A stretch of 64,000 bases of DNA from Pseudoduganella dura. Lineage in GTDB: Bacteria; Pseudomonadota; Gammaproteobacteria; Burkholderiales; Burkholderiaceae_D. A model generated the notes under the pieces. It had not been told where the DNA came from and made no database searches. It was given only the letters and a program-made list of their open reading frames with translations. Shown here one piece after another: positions 7,530 through 15,818 of the stretch. Positions within the stretch are counted from its first letter, which is position 1. Every line of letters begins with the position of its first letter. A program made the position numbers and the translations under genes. The DNA is taken from NCBI RefSeq assembly GCF_009727155.1, contig NZ_WNWM01000002.1, positions 4,836,001-4,900,000 of the forward strand. Reading direction: 5' to 3'.

Positions 7530-9573
7530 GGGTCAGCGTCAGCCGTGCGCGGCGCGGCTCCACCGGGTGGAAATGCACGTCGTCGATGCCTTCCGCCGGT
7601 TCGCCGCGCAGCCGCGACGCATAGTAATAATCGATGTCGCTGGCACGGCGGTCGAACAGGTTGAACACATCCAGGGCCACGCGGGTATTTGTGCCCAGCT
7701 TGTAGCCCACCCGCGCATAGGCCAGCGCCGTCGATGCCGAACGCACGCTGTTGTCCTCGATGAGCGGGCGCGGGCCGAAATAGCGGAGCGTGGCATTGGC
7801 GAACCAGCGGCCCAGGTCGTCGACCGTCATGCCGAATGACGCCACGCGACTGAGCGCGCCGGGGATGCGGTTGCCGGCCGGATCGTCGCCGGCGTAGCGG
7901 GAGCGCGAGAAGGCCAGGTCCAGGTCGAACAGCAGCGCGGAGGACACCACGTAATGGTTGTTCCACTCGATACCGTGGCGGCGGCTGGCGCGGCTGGCTT
8001 CCGTCTCCCCGGCGTCGCCGATGAAGAGCAGCTCGGAATCGATATCGAGGCGCCACAGCGCCAGCGAGCTTTGCAGGCCAGGGACCCACTCGGTGCGCGC
8101 CCCGATCTCGCCGCCACGCGTGGCCACCAGCGGCGTGACCGGGGAAGAAGGGCTGCCGTCGGCCAGGCGCGTCTGGGTGGTGCCGCGCGCGTCGTTGCTG
8201 TGGAAGCCCCGTCCGGCGTTTGCGAACAGCTCGGTCTTTTGCCAAGGGCCGAACACCAGCGACAGCTTCGGCGACGTGATGCCGTCGCCGGCCCTGCCGG
8301 AGTTGCCGGCGATGTTGCTGGCCACGTTGAAGCGGTAACGGTCGTGGCGTACCCCGGCCACCGTCTTCAGCCAGGGTAGCCATTGCGCGCTGTTTTCCGC
8401 ATACAGGCCGGCGCTCGATTCGCGCACGCGGTCTTCGCGCACCGTGGCCGTGCGCACACGGGCGGCCGATGCGTACAGGCCCACCGGGTCGAGGTTGTCG
8501 TGGCGCGCCTGCAGGCCGATGGTGTTGCGCATCGCGATGCCGCCGGGCTGCGCCTGCCATTCGTAGCGCGTGTTGACGCCAGCCATGCGCCGCCGTTCGC
8601 TCTGGTTGAACCCGTCGCCCAGCCCGGGGTCGCCCAGGTAGTAAGTGAAGTTGCTGAACAGTTCGAGCGTCGAGCGCACCGCGTAGGCATCGATCGTGAA
8701 GCGGCCGTCGCCGAGGCGCTTGCGCAGGGCTCCGGACAGGCTGTAGCGCGAACTGTTGCCGCCGTCGCTATCGTCGAGTGCGCCGTAACGGCCCACGATG
8801 CCCGCATCCACGGCGCGTTGCGGGATCTGGTCGGTGGCGTTCCAGCGATTGCGGTAGGCCATCGCGGTGACCTGGTAGCCGTCTTCCGCCGTGCCGGCGG
8901 CATAACGCAGCAGGCCCTTGTACTGGCGCAGCCGTTCGGGCAGGTCCCACGGTCCGTCGTTGTGATACGCGTCGAGCGCGTACAGCAGACTGCCGTGCGC
9001 CAGCGGCACGGTGGCCGCCACCATGCCACGCCGGTGGCCGTCCTGGCCCAGCGTCACGCTGGCCAGGCCGGGCACGGTATCGGCCAGCCGGATGTGCGCG
9101 GCGCCGGCCGAAGCGAAGTCGCCTTCGTCGGCGAAGTAGGGCCCCTTGCGATAGCCGATGCGGTTCACCAGTTCGGGGATGAGGAAATTCAGGTCGGTGT
9201 AGCCCTGGCCGTGCGCGTGGCTGCGCATGTTGACGGGCATGCCGTCCACCCAGGTGGCAAAATCGGTGCCGTGGTCCAGGTTGAAGCCGCGCAGGAAATA
9301 CTGGTTGGCCTTGCCGTCGCCGCTGTGCTGCGTGACGATCAGGCCCGGTACGAACTCCAGCAGTTCGCCGGTACGCAGCGCGGGCCGGTTGGCGATCAGG
9401 TCCGCCGTGATGGTGCCGGCGCTGGCGGAATCGGTGGTGCCCACCGCGTTGTCGTAGTGCCCGTTGACGCGCACGGTGGTCATGAGGCTGCCTTCCGCGG
9501 TTTCGGGTTCGGCGGCATGGCTGGCGGCGCCGAAACCGGCCAGGGCGCACAGCGCGGTGAGTGCAGCTCGCAT
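7519..9573 (-). CDS. TonB-dependent receptor of the HupE/DUF4331 locus
   Basis: A 684-residue outer-membrane receptor. The signal peptide (about 1-20) ends AASHAAEP. The plug (about 35-160) contains LRTGELLEFVPGLIVTQHSGDGKANQYFLRGFNLDHGTDFATWVDGMPVN, and the beta-barrel closes with LTLTHSF, whose terminal Phe is usual for outer-membrane proteins. The ATG at 9573 is preceded by GGAG; the longer open frame upstream is not plausible. It is the last gene of a leftward TPR / HupE-like / receptor run, only 40 bp after the HupE-like gene. His-rich plug segments (NMRSHAHGQGYTD) are compatible with a metal or metal-chelate ligand, but this is inference. The stop codon lies in a 15-bp tandem repeat. 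Confidence 0.93.
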   Translation of the reverse strand: MRAALTALCALAGFGAASHAAEPETAEGSLMTTVRVNGHYDNAVGTTDSASAGTITADLIANRPALRTGELLEFVPGLIVTQHSGDGKANQYFLRGFNLDHGTDFATWVDGMPVNMRSHAHGQGYTDLNFLIPELVNRIGYRKGPYFADEGDFASAGAAHIRLADTVPGLASVTLGQDGHRRGMVAATVPLAHGSLLYALDAYHNDGPWDLPERLRQYKGLLRYAAGTAEDGYQVTAMAYRNRWNATDQIPQRAVDAGIVGRYGALDDSDGGNSSRYSLSGALRKRLGDGRFTIDAYAVRSTLELFSNFTYYLGDPGLGDGFNQSERRRMAGVNTRYEWQAQPGGIAMRNTIGLQARHDNLDPVGLYASAARVRTATVREDRVRESSAGLYAENSAQWLPWLKTVAGVRHDRYRFNVASNIAGNSGRAGDGITSPKLSLVFGPWQKTELFANAGRGFHSNDARGTTQTRLADGSPSSPVTPLVATRGGEIGARTEWVPGLQSSLALWRLDIDSELLFIGDAGETEASRASRRHGIEWNNHYVVSSALLFDLDLAFSRSRYAGDDPAGNRIPGALSRVASFGMTVDDLGRWFANATLRYFGPRPLIEDNSVRSASTALAYARVGYKLGTNTRVALDVFNLFDRRASDIDYYYASRLRGEPAEGIDDVHFHPVEPRRARLTLTHSF

Positions 9574-9613
9574 GGAGTCTCCAGGATTGCGATGGGGGGT
9601 GAGCGGTAGCCGG

Positions 9614-10765
9614 TCAGCCGAGGAAGCCCGGCGCCAGGTCGAAAGCCCGCTCGACGAACCACAGCGTGGCGAGGCAGGCGATGATGGCCGAACCCGCCAG
9701 CAGCACGGCCTTGCGGTAGAACACGGTATGGCGCAGCCGGAACGCCAGCGGCAGGAACACGGCCACGATGGCCAGCTGGCCCAGCTCCACGCCGACATTG
9801 AAGCCCACCAGCGCCAGTACCAGTGTGTCGCGCGCCAGGCCCAGGTCGGCCAGCACGCTGGCGAAGCCGAATCCGTGGATCAGGCCGAACACGAAGGCAG
9901 CGATCCAGCGCCGGCCTTCCACCACCGGCCGCAGGTTGTTCAGCGCGGCGACGACGACCGACGCGGCGATCGCCGACTCCACCCAGCGCGACGGCAGCGT
10001 CACCAGCTGCAGCGTGGCCAGCGTGAGCGTGATCGAATGGGCGACGGTGAACGCGGTGACGATCTTCAGCACGTCGACGGCCGCCACGCGGAAGGTGGGC
10101 GCCGGCTGCCAGCGGCGCTCGCGATACACCAGTACGGCGGGCAGCAGCAGCGACACCAGGAACAGGATATGGTCGAAACCGATCCAGATGTGCCACACGC
10201 CGGTGCGTACGTAGCCGCCGAACTGCGCCGCTTTTCCAGCGCCGTCCAGCGTGAACTGCTGACGCGCATTCTCCGGGGACAGTACGGCGGTGGCCGTGTC
10301 GGTGCCATCCGGCAGCCGCAGGCGCAGCAGGCCGCGATGCTGGGGGTCGATGTCGAACAGCAGGCGGTAGCCGACATCGAGCCGGTCGATGTCGCGCCCA
10401 CAGTCGGCGCGGAAGCGCAGCACCGTGTAGGCGCCATCGGTGTGGTGGTCGACCAGCTGCGTGCCGGCCTTCAGCGGGCAGATGGCGCCGCCGCTGGCAA
10501 GCGTCAGGCGGGTCAGCGCATAGGCCGCGATGGCCTGGTGGCGGTTGCGTACTTCATCCCATGTCAGTTCGCCGTTGCCATCGGCATCGAGGCCGATCGC
10601 GGTGTCGAGGTCGCGCAGCGCGATGTCCCATTGGCCTTCCACCGAGCGGCCGTTCAGGGTAAGCACCAGGTAGCTGTCGCTGGGCTTGTGGGCGTGCGCG
10701 GGCAGGGCGCAGGCGAACAGCAGCGCCAGGACAGCAAGAAGACGGACGACGAGGCGGGCGGTCAC
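9614..10765 (-). CDS. HupE/UreJ-type membrane protein with an EF-hand-like periplasmic loop
   Basis: A 383-residue protein with a signal peptide (about 1-26, ending AHAH). A periplasmic domain of about 165 residues precedes about six to seven transmembrane helices of the HupE_UreJ_2 type. The motifs GVWHIWIGFDHILFL and VFGLIHGFGFASVL carry the conserved intramembrane His and Asp. HupE/UreJ relatives are nickel/cobalt permeases or metallochaperone-like proteins. Residues 60-71 form a canonical 12-residue EF-hand loop (D60, D62, N64, E66, L67, E71). The GTG start at 10765 overlaps the upstream TPR gene's stop (GTGA), so the two are coupled. Metal transport is the best guess; the specific ion is unknown. 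Confidence 0.85.
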   Translation of the reverse strand: MTARLVVRLLAVLALLFACALPAHAHKPSDSYLVLTLNGRSVEGQWDIALRDLDTAIGLDADGNGELTWDEVRNRHQAIAAYALTRLTLASGGAICPLKAGTQLVDHHTDGAYTVLRFRADCGRDIDRLDVGYRLLFDIDPQHRGLLRLRLPDGTDTATAVLSPENARQQFTLDGAGKAAQFGGYVRTGVWHIWIGFDHILFLVSLLLPAVLVYRERRWQPAPTFRVAAVDVLKIVTAFTVAHSITLTLATLQLVTLPSRWVESAIAASVVVAALNNLRPVVEGRRWIAAFVFGLIHGFGFASVLADLGLARDTLVLALVGFNVGVELGQLAIVAVFLPLAFRLRHTVFYRKAVLLAGSAIIACLATLWFVERAFDLAPGFLG

Positions 10766-11925
10766 GGCGCCACTCCCGCAAGCCGATGCTGGACGGCGAC
10801 GTCTTCGATGCCGGTCTGGCGGACCCATGCGCGCACGGTGGCGAGCGCCGCCTTGTCTTTTGCCGCCAGCGCACTGTCGAGCAGGATGCGCAGGTCGGCC
10901 GGCTCCTTCTGCACGGCCCAATTCTGTTTTGCCAGCGCCAGCGCGCGGGCGGGCTGCCGTTCCAGCGCCAGTTCGAAGCGGGCCTGCTCGCGCTGGTGGA
11001 CGGTATCGCCGCGCAGCTGCGCGGCCGCGAACCGGTCGCGCAGCATGGCCGTGACGGTTGCCGTGTCGCGCCCGCCGGTGGCTGCCAGCGCCAGTCCCAG
11101 CCGCAACAGCAGCGCGTCCGCCTTTTCGTGGCCGCGCAACAGCGGCACCGCTTCCGCGGCACGGTTCTGGTCGAGCAGGAAGTCGGCGTAAGCGCCCAGC
11201 AGGTAGGCGTCAAGCGGTGCCAGCGCGAGCGCCTGCCGGAAATGCCGCTCGGCCGCCGGAGCGTCGCCGAGCCGGGCCGCCATCTCGCCCAGCAAGGTCA
11301 ATACCCAATCGGCGATGCCGCTTCCGGTCGACCGGTGCGCCGCGTAAGCCTGGTTCAGGGTCAGATAGCTAGCGCGCGCGGTGCCGGTCAGGCTGCCCAC
11401 GCCGGCCAGGCATGTGCGCAGCACCAGGTCCGGCGCAATGCCGAACAGGCGCGTACAACTCTGCCGCGCGCCGGCGAAGTCGCCGGTCACCTGCTGCACC
11501 GTGGCGCGCGTGAGCCAGGCCTGCGCGTCGGCCGGATTCGCTTGCACCAGCTGGTCCAGGTCGCGCAGCGCGGCCGGGAACTGGTGCGTGCTTTGCAGGA
11601 TCGTCGCACGCAGCAGTTGCACGGGCGCGGGCGGTGTCGCCGCGCTCCACCAGGGCGCGAGGGCGGCCTGCGCGTAGCCGAGATAGCGGGGATCGGCGTC
11701 TTCCCGGCCCAGCGTGACATAGCGCCGGGCCACGGCGGCGGCCAGTTCGGGATTGCGCGGATCCGCCGCCAGCTTTGCCCGCGCGGCGGCAAGTTCGCGT
11801 TGTGCCGGATCGCTTCGTGATGGCAGGCGTTCCAGGACAACATTACCAGTGGCCGGCGTGTAGGGAGCGGCAGTGGCACCGAATGTGGCCGCGAGCAGGG
11901 TTAGCAGGACAGCTTGTTTATTCAT
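10762..11925 (-). CDS. Exported tetratricopeptide-repeat protein
   Basis: A 387-residue protein with a signal peptide (MNKQAVLLTLLAATFGATAA) and a helical solenoid of TPR units. Recognisable repeats include FPAALRDLDQLVQANPADAQAWLTRATVQQVTGDFAGARQ (about 115-155) and GDAPAAERHFRQALALAPLDAYLLGAYADFLLDQNRAAEA (about 225-265). Several cysteines (QSCTRLF, LRTCLAG) may form a disulfide. It is the first gene of the leftward run and is coupled to the HupE-like gene by a 4-base overlap. It lies 280 bp from the divergent DUF4331 gene, so one control region could serve both arms. A periplasmic scaffold role is likely but unproven. Confidence 0.85.
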   Translation of the reverse strand: MNKQAVLLTLLAATFGATAAPYTPATGNVVLERLPSRSDPAQRELAAARAKLAADPRNPELAAAVARRYVTLGREDADPRYLGYAQAALAPWWSAATPPAPVQLLRATILQSTHQFPAALRDLDQLVQANPADAQAWLTRATVQQVTGDFAGARQSCTRLFGIAPDLVLRTCLAGVGSLTGTARASYLTLNQAYAAHRSTGSGIADWVLTLLGEMAARLGDAPAAERHFRQALALAPLDAYLLGAYADFLLDQNRAAEAVPLLRGHEKADALLLRLGLALAATGGRDTATVTAMLRDRFAAAQLRGDTVHQREQARFELALERQPARALALAKQNWAVQKEPADLRILLDSALAAKDKAALATVRAWVRQTGIEDVAVQHRLAGVAP

Positions 11926-12205
11926 GTAATTTTATGTAGTTGTCCTGCACAAATGTCGATTGATCGTAGGCGTGGCACTTGCCAGCCACTGTGCGCTGGC
12001 GTACGTAACTCAGCCGTATTTGTAACTTGTTGTTTAAAACCGACTGCATGTGGAAACGTTCACGGTTTGACCCGCTTTGTTTTATGTATTGGACAAAATA
12101 GGTGCGGTAGTTCACATAGCGGAGGCGGGCCGGTCTATAGAGTTGCGCTGGGGACAAGCCCCTTTCAGAAGTTCCAATACTCAATAACAACCAAAGGAAG
12201 AAGCC

Positions 12206-13696
12206 ATGGGTAAGCATCGCGCGCCAGCACTGGCGTTGTTGACGGCGGCCGTCCTCGCCGCCGTCTGTGCTCCAGCATTCGCGTCCAGCCACCGCGAAGC
12301 GCCGTTCATCACGAACGCGCCAAAGGTCGATAGTACCGACCTGTACATGTTCCGCAGCTATGAAGCCGGCCGTGCCGGTTTCGTGACCACCATTGCCAAC
12401 TTCATTCCATTCCAGGACCCGCAGGGCGGGCCGAACTTCTACCAGTTCGATCCCAACGCGCTCTACGAAATCCATTACGACAACAATGGCGACGGCAAGG
12501 AAGACATTACGTTCCAGTTCCGCTTCACCAATACGCCCAAGAAAACCGCATTGATGGTGGGCGGCAAGTCGATGACGATTCCGCTGATTAATTCCGGCCC
12601 GATCGCCGGCGTGAATCCGGCCGCGCTCAACGTGCGTGAAACGTTCACCGTGGACATCGTGCGCGGCGACCGCCGCACCGGCACGCGCACCCGCCTGGCC
12701 GCCAGCGGTGGCGGCACGAGTTTCGACAAACCGGTCGACAATATCGGCGAGAAAAGCTTCGGCGGCGCGGGTGGTTACGAAACCTACGCCAACCAGCACG
12801 TCTACAACGTCACGATCCCGGGCTGCAGCACGGCGGGCCGCGTGTTCGTGGGCCAGCGCAAGGAACCGTTCTATATTGCCGTGGGCAAGATCTTCGACCT
12901 GGTCAACCTGAATCCGCTGGGTGCCGAGGCAGGCGGCAACAAGAACGACCTCGAAGCGAAGAACGTGAGCTCGATCGCGCTGGAACTGCCGATCAGCTGC
13001 ATGGTCGCGGGCAGCGACCCGGTCATTGGCGCGTTCGCCACGGCCAGCATGCGCCAGGGCCGCCTGCTCAGCCCCACGCCGGCCAATGGCCTGAACACCG
13101 CGCCGAAGGAAGGCGGCCCGTGGACGCAGGTGTCGCGCGTTGGCATGCCGCTGGTGAACGAAGTGGTGATCGGCATGGAAGACAAGGACCGCTTCAATGC
13201 CTCGCGGCCGAAGGACGATGCGCAGTTCCTGAACTATGTGACGAATCCGACGCTGCCGGCACTGATCGAAACGCTGTTCCCGGCCGCCAAGGCACCGACC
13301 AACTTCCCGCGCACCGACCTGGTGACCGTGTTCCTGAAAGGGATCGCGGGCGTGAACCAGCCGCTGGCGGTGACGCCTTCCGAAATGCTGCGCCTGAACA
13401 CGTCGATCGCACCGGTGGCGGCGGCGGCGCAGAACCCGCTGGGCGTGGCGGCCGGCGACAATGCCGGTTTCCCGAACGGGCGCCGCCCTGCGGACGATGT
13501 GGTGGACCTGTCGCTGCGCGTTTCGATGGGCGCCCTGTGCGTGCTGACCGGCGCCGCCGACGCGCTGAAGGTGGGCTGCAAGCCGTCCGACGCACCGGCC
13601 GGCGCGCTGATGCTGACCGACGGCGTGCGCAAGGATGCGACCACGTTCAAGACGGTGTTCCCGTACCTGAACACGCCGCTGCCGGGCAATAACTGA
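12206..13696 (+). CDS. DUF4331 family exported protein
   Basis: A 496-residue protein with a signal peptide (about 1-26, ending APAFA) and mature start SSHREAPFITNAPKVDSTDLYMF, the hallmark of DUF4331. Later family segments include FYQFDPNALYEIHYDNN, ETFTVDIVRGDRR and a C-terminal FPNGRRPADDVVDLSLRV. Residues 92-100 (D-N-N-G-D-G-K-E-D) look like a short Ca2+-binding loop. A ribosome site AAAGGAAGAAG precedes the ATG. It is divergent from the TPR/HupE/receptor run and followed after 9 bp by a lipoprotein gene. DUF4331 has no established biochemical function. Context suggests a periplasmic or secreted part of an uptake or metal-related system. Confidence 0.9.
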   Translation: MGKHRAPALALLTAAVLAAVCAPAFASSHREAPFITNAPKVDSTDLYMFRSYEAGRAGFVTTIANFIPFQDPQGGPNFYQFDPNALYEIHYDNNGDGKEDITFQFRFTNTPKKTALMVGGKSMTIPLINSGPIAGVNPAALNVRETFTVDIVRGDRRTGTRTRLAASGGGTSFDKPVDNIGEKSFGGAGGYETYANQHVYNVTIPGCSTAGRVFVGQRKEPFYIAVGKIFDLVNLNPLGAEAGGNKNDLEAKNVSSIALELPISCMVAGSDPVIGAFATASMRQGRLLSPTPANGLNTAPKEGGPWTQVSRVGMPLVNEVVIGMEDKDRFNASRPKDDAQFLNYVTNPTLPALIETLFPAAKAPTNFPRTDLVTVFLKGIAGVNQPLAVTPSEMLRLNTSIAPVAAAAQNPLGVAAGDNAGFPNGRRPADDVVDLSLRVSMGALCVLTGAADALKVGCKPSDAPAGALMLTDGVRKDATTFKTVFPYLNTPLPGNN

Positions 13697-13705
13697 GGAG
13701 ATGCC

Positions 13706-13966
13706 ATGAACCGCACACGACTCACGCGCGGCATGCTCGCCGCGGCCGCCGCCGCCGCACTGCTGGCAGGCTGCGGCAGCGGCAGCGACGACGCCGCCGC
13801 GGGCCCGACGACCCCGCCAGCGAACCCGTCGCCGCCGGCGGTGACGGACGCGTTCCTCGATATCGTGCGACTGGCCATCGTATCGTCGCCGGAGGACGCG
13901 GAACCGGCGTCGATCGACAATGTCGTCGCCACCACCCCGGAAGACAACGAGCCCGTCGCCCCTTAA
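13706..13966 (+). CDS. Small lipoprotein downstream of DUF4331
   Basis: An 86-residue predicted lipoprotein. A positively charged start and hydrophobic stretch lead to the lipobox LLAGC (Cys near residue 23), then a Gly/Ser/Pro-rich linker and an acidic C-terminal tail. The residue after the lipid-modified Cys is Gly, which would favour outer-membrane sorting under the usual Lol rule. It is 9 bp behind DUF4331 with its own GAGGAG-like ribosome site, so it belongs to the same transcript. A strong hairpin with T-run follows. No wider homology is recognised. Confidence 0.8.
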   Translation: MNRTRLTRGMLAAAAAAALLAGCGSGSDDAAAGPTTPPANPSPPAVTDAFLDIVRLAIVSSPEDAEPASIDNVVATTPEDNEPVAP

Positions 13967-13987
13967 GCAGCTGGAACGTCGATCGGC

Positions 13988-14013
13988 AGGGCCACCCTCG
14001 GGTGGCCCTTTTT
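13988..14013 (+). terminator. Rho-independent terminator after the DUF4331-lipoprotein operon
   Basis: A 10-bp GC-rich stem (AGGGCCACCC at 13988-13997 with its complement at 14000-14009) with a two-base loop and a run of T. It lies 22 bp after the lipoprotein stop. Confidence 0.88.
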
Positions 14014-14071
14014 GCCGGGGCGCCATCACGGGCAGTCGCTTATACTGCATCGATCGACATGGGAGGACATC

Positions 14072-14809
14072 ATGAAAATCGCCGCAATCTCGGATATCCA
14101 CGGCAACCTCGGCGCGCTGGAAGCGGTGCTGGCCGATATCGAACGGCGCGGCGCGACCGTGACGGTGAACCTGGGCGATATCCTGTCCGGCCCGCTGCAG
14201 CCGCGCGAAACGGCCGAGCGCCTGATGGCGCTGGACATCCCCACCATCGCCGGCAACCACGAGCGCCAGGTACTGATGCACGTGCCGGAAAAGATGGGCG
14301 CGTCGGACCGCTACGCGCACGAGCAGATCACCGAAGTGCAGCGCGCCTGGCTCCATTCGCTGCCGGCCACGCTGCGGCTGACGGAGGATGTGCTGCTGGT
14401 GCACGGCACGCCGTCGTCCGACCTGGTGTACTGGCCCGAGACCGTGACCGAAGCCGGCCTGCGCCGCGCCACCCATGATGAAATGCTGGAGCGGGCGGGC
14501 GACGCGCGGGCCTCGCTGATCCTGTGCGGCCACACGCACCTGCCGCGCAGCGTGCTGCTCGACGACGGCAGGCTGGTCGTGAACCCCGGCAGCGTGGGGC
14601 TGCAGGCGTTCAACCATGACCAGCCGTTCCCGCACAGGTCGGAAAACCTGACGCCGCACGCGCGCTATGCGATCGTCGAGCGCACGGCGGCCGGCTGGCT
14701 GGTCGAGAACGTGGCGGTGCCCTATGACCACGAGTTCGCCGCGCTGCTGGCCGAGCATAACGGCCGGCCCGATTGGGGGTATGCGCTGCGCACCGGCCGC
14801 ATGCCTTGA
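14072..14809 (+). CDS. Calcineurin-like metallophosphoesterase (YfcE-type)
   Basis: A 245-residue soluble phosphoesterase with the complete di-metal site: SDIHGN (D8, H10), NLGDIL (D36), AGNHER (N62, H63), LLVHGTP and CGHTHLP (H-x-H). The final VVNPGSVG segment is typical of YfcE-like enzymes that cleave phosphodiester or phosphomonoester bonds; the substrate is unknown. The ATG at 14072 is preceded by GGGAGG. It is a single-gene unit after a strong terminator. Confidence 0.9.
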   Translation: MKIAAISDIHGNLGALEAVLADIERRGATVTVNLGDILSGPLQPRETAERLMALDIPTIAGNHERQVLMHVPEKMGASDRYAHEQITEVQRAWLHSLPATLRLTEDVLLVHGTPSSDLVYWPETVTEAGLRRATHDEMLERAGDARASLILCGHTHLPRSVLLDDGRLVVNPGSVGLQAFNHDQPFPHRSENLTPHARYAIVERTAAGWLVENVAVPYDHEFAALLAEHNGRPDWGYALRTGRMP

Positions 14810-14875
14810 ACCGTACGGCACGGCTGCCGGCGCCGCGCTAGACTGCGGCTATCCCTTCGCAATGGAGAATGCGAG

Positions 14876-15805
14876 ATGCCGCTGAGCGCCGCCGTGCCCG
14901 GACTTCAGTCCGATGCGTTCCAACCCGATGCCGTGCCGCCCGGTTGCCCCCGGCGGCCTTCCCGCAAGCCGTATTCCTGCAAGCCGTATTCCCCGCGGCC
15001 CGCGCCCCGCCTGCATGGTGCCGGCTTCCTCGCTGCCTGCCTGCTGCTGTGCGGCGCGCTGGCGGCGCCGCCTGCGCTGGCCCAGCCTGGCGATGCCGTC
15101 AACAGCGACCGGCCCGATTTCGTCAATTCCAGCGACGTGGTCGGCAAGGGCGTGATCCAGGTCGAAGCCGGCGTGGGCATCGAGCGCGACCGCGACGCCG
15201 GCATGAAGGAAAGGACCACCACCACGCCGCTGCTGCTGCGCGTGGGCGTTTCCGACACCCTGGAACTGCGCCTGGAAACGGACGGCTACACCAACCACCG
15301 CACCGACGGTTCGGCGCAGGCGCGCGAACGCGGCTGGGCCGACGATTCGCTGGGCATCAAGTGGCATGCGCGCGATGCGCAAGGCAATGCGCCATCGCTC
15401 GGCTTCATCCTCGAAGCGGATTTCGACAGCGGTTCGCGGGCATTCCGCGGCAACGGCGTGCAGCCGTCGCTGAGCATGGCCGCGGAGTGGGAGCTGCCGG
15501 GCGACCTGTCGCTGGGCGTCATGCCCGGCGTGACGCGCGCCCGCAACGACGACGGCACGCACGCCGTCAACGGCTTCTTCGGCATCGTGCTGGACCGGGC
15601 TTGGACCGACCGTTTCAGGACATTCGCCGAATTCGCCGCGCCGCGCATCGCCCGCGCGAAGAACGGTGGCTCGCAGGCGCAGGTCGATGTCGGCGCCGCC
15701 TGGCTGCTGACGCGCGACTGCCAGTTCGACGTCATGTACTCGCGGGGACTGAACGGGCGCACGCCCGATCATGCGCTCACGTTCGGCGTGTCGCTGCGGC
15801 TGTAA
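14876..15805 (+). CDS. Outer-membrane transporter-like protein (phenol-degradation MetA-like family)
   Basis: A 309-residue protein whose mature part starts with DAVNSDRPDFVNSSDVVGKGVIQVEAGVGIERD, a form seen in the predicted outer-membrane barrels of the transporter / MetA-pathway-like group. Alternating beta-strand segments run to the C-terminus LTFGVSLRL, an outer-membrane-type ending. Unusually, about 46 polar residues with a KPYS duplication precede the hydrophobic signal core (about 50-68). The ATG at 14876 has a good GGAG upstream and no closer standard start exists in frame, so either the signal peptide is extended or the gene uses a non-standard start. The transported molecule is unknown. 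Confidence 0.75.
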   Translation: MPLSAAVPGLQSDAFQPDAVPPGCPRRPSRKPYSCKPYSPRPAPRLHGAGFLAACLLLCGALAAPPALAQPGDAVNSDRPDFVNSSDVVGKGVIQVEAGVGIERDRDAGMKERTTTTPLLLRVGVSDTLELRLETDGYTNHRTDGSAQARERGWADDSLGIKWHARDAQGNAPSLGFILEADFDSGSRAFRGNGVQPSLSMAAEWELPGDLSLGVMPGVTRARNDDGTHAVNGFFGIVLDRAWTDRFRTFAEFAAPRIARAKNGGSQAQVDVGAAWLLTRDCQFDVMYSRGLNGRTPDHALTFGVSLRL

Positions 15806-15818
15806 ACTTTTCCCGCAT

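Noticed and set aside
11918..14821. A 967-codon minus-strand frame over DUF4331 and the phosphoesterase
   Set aside because: It is opposite clearly coding genes and has shadow-type composition.
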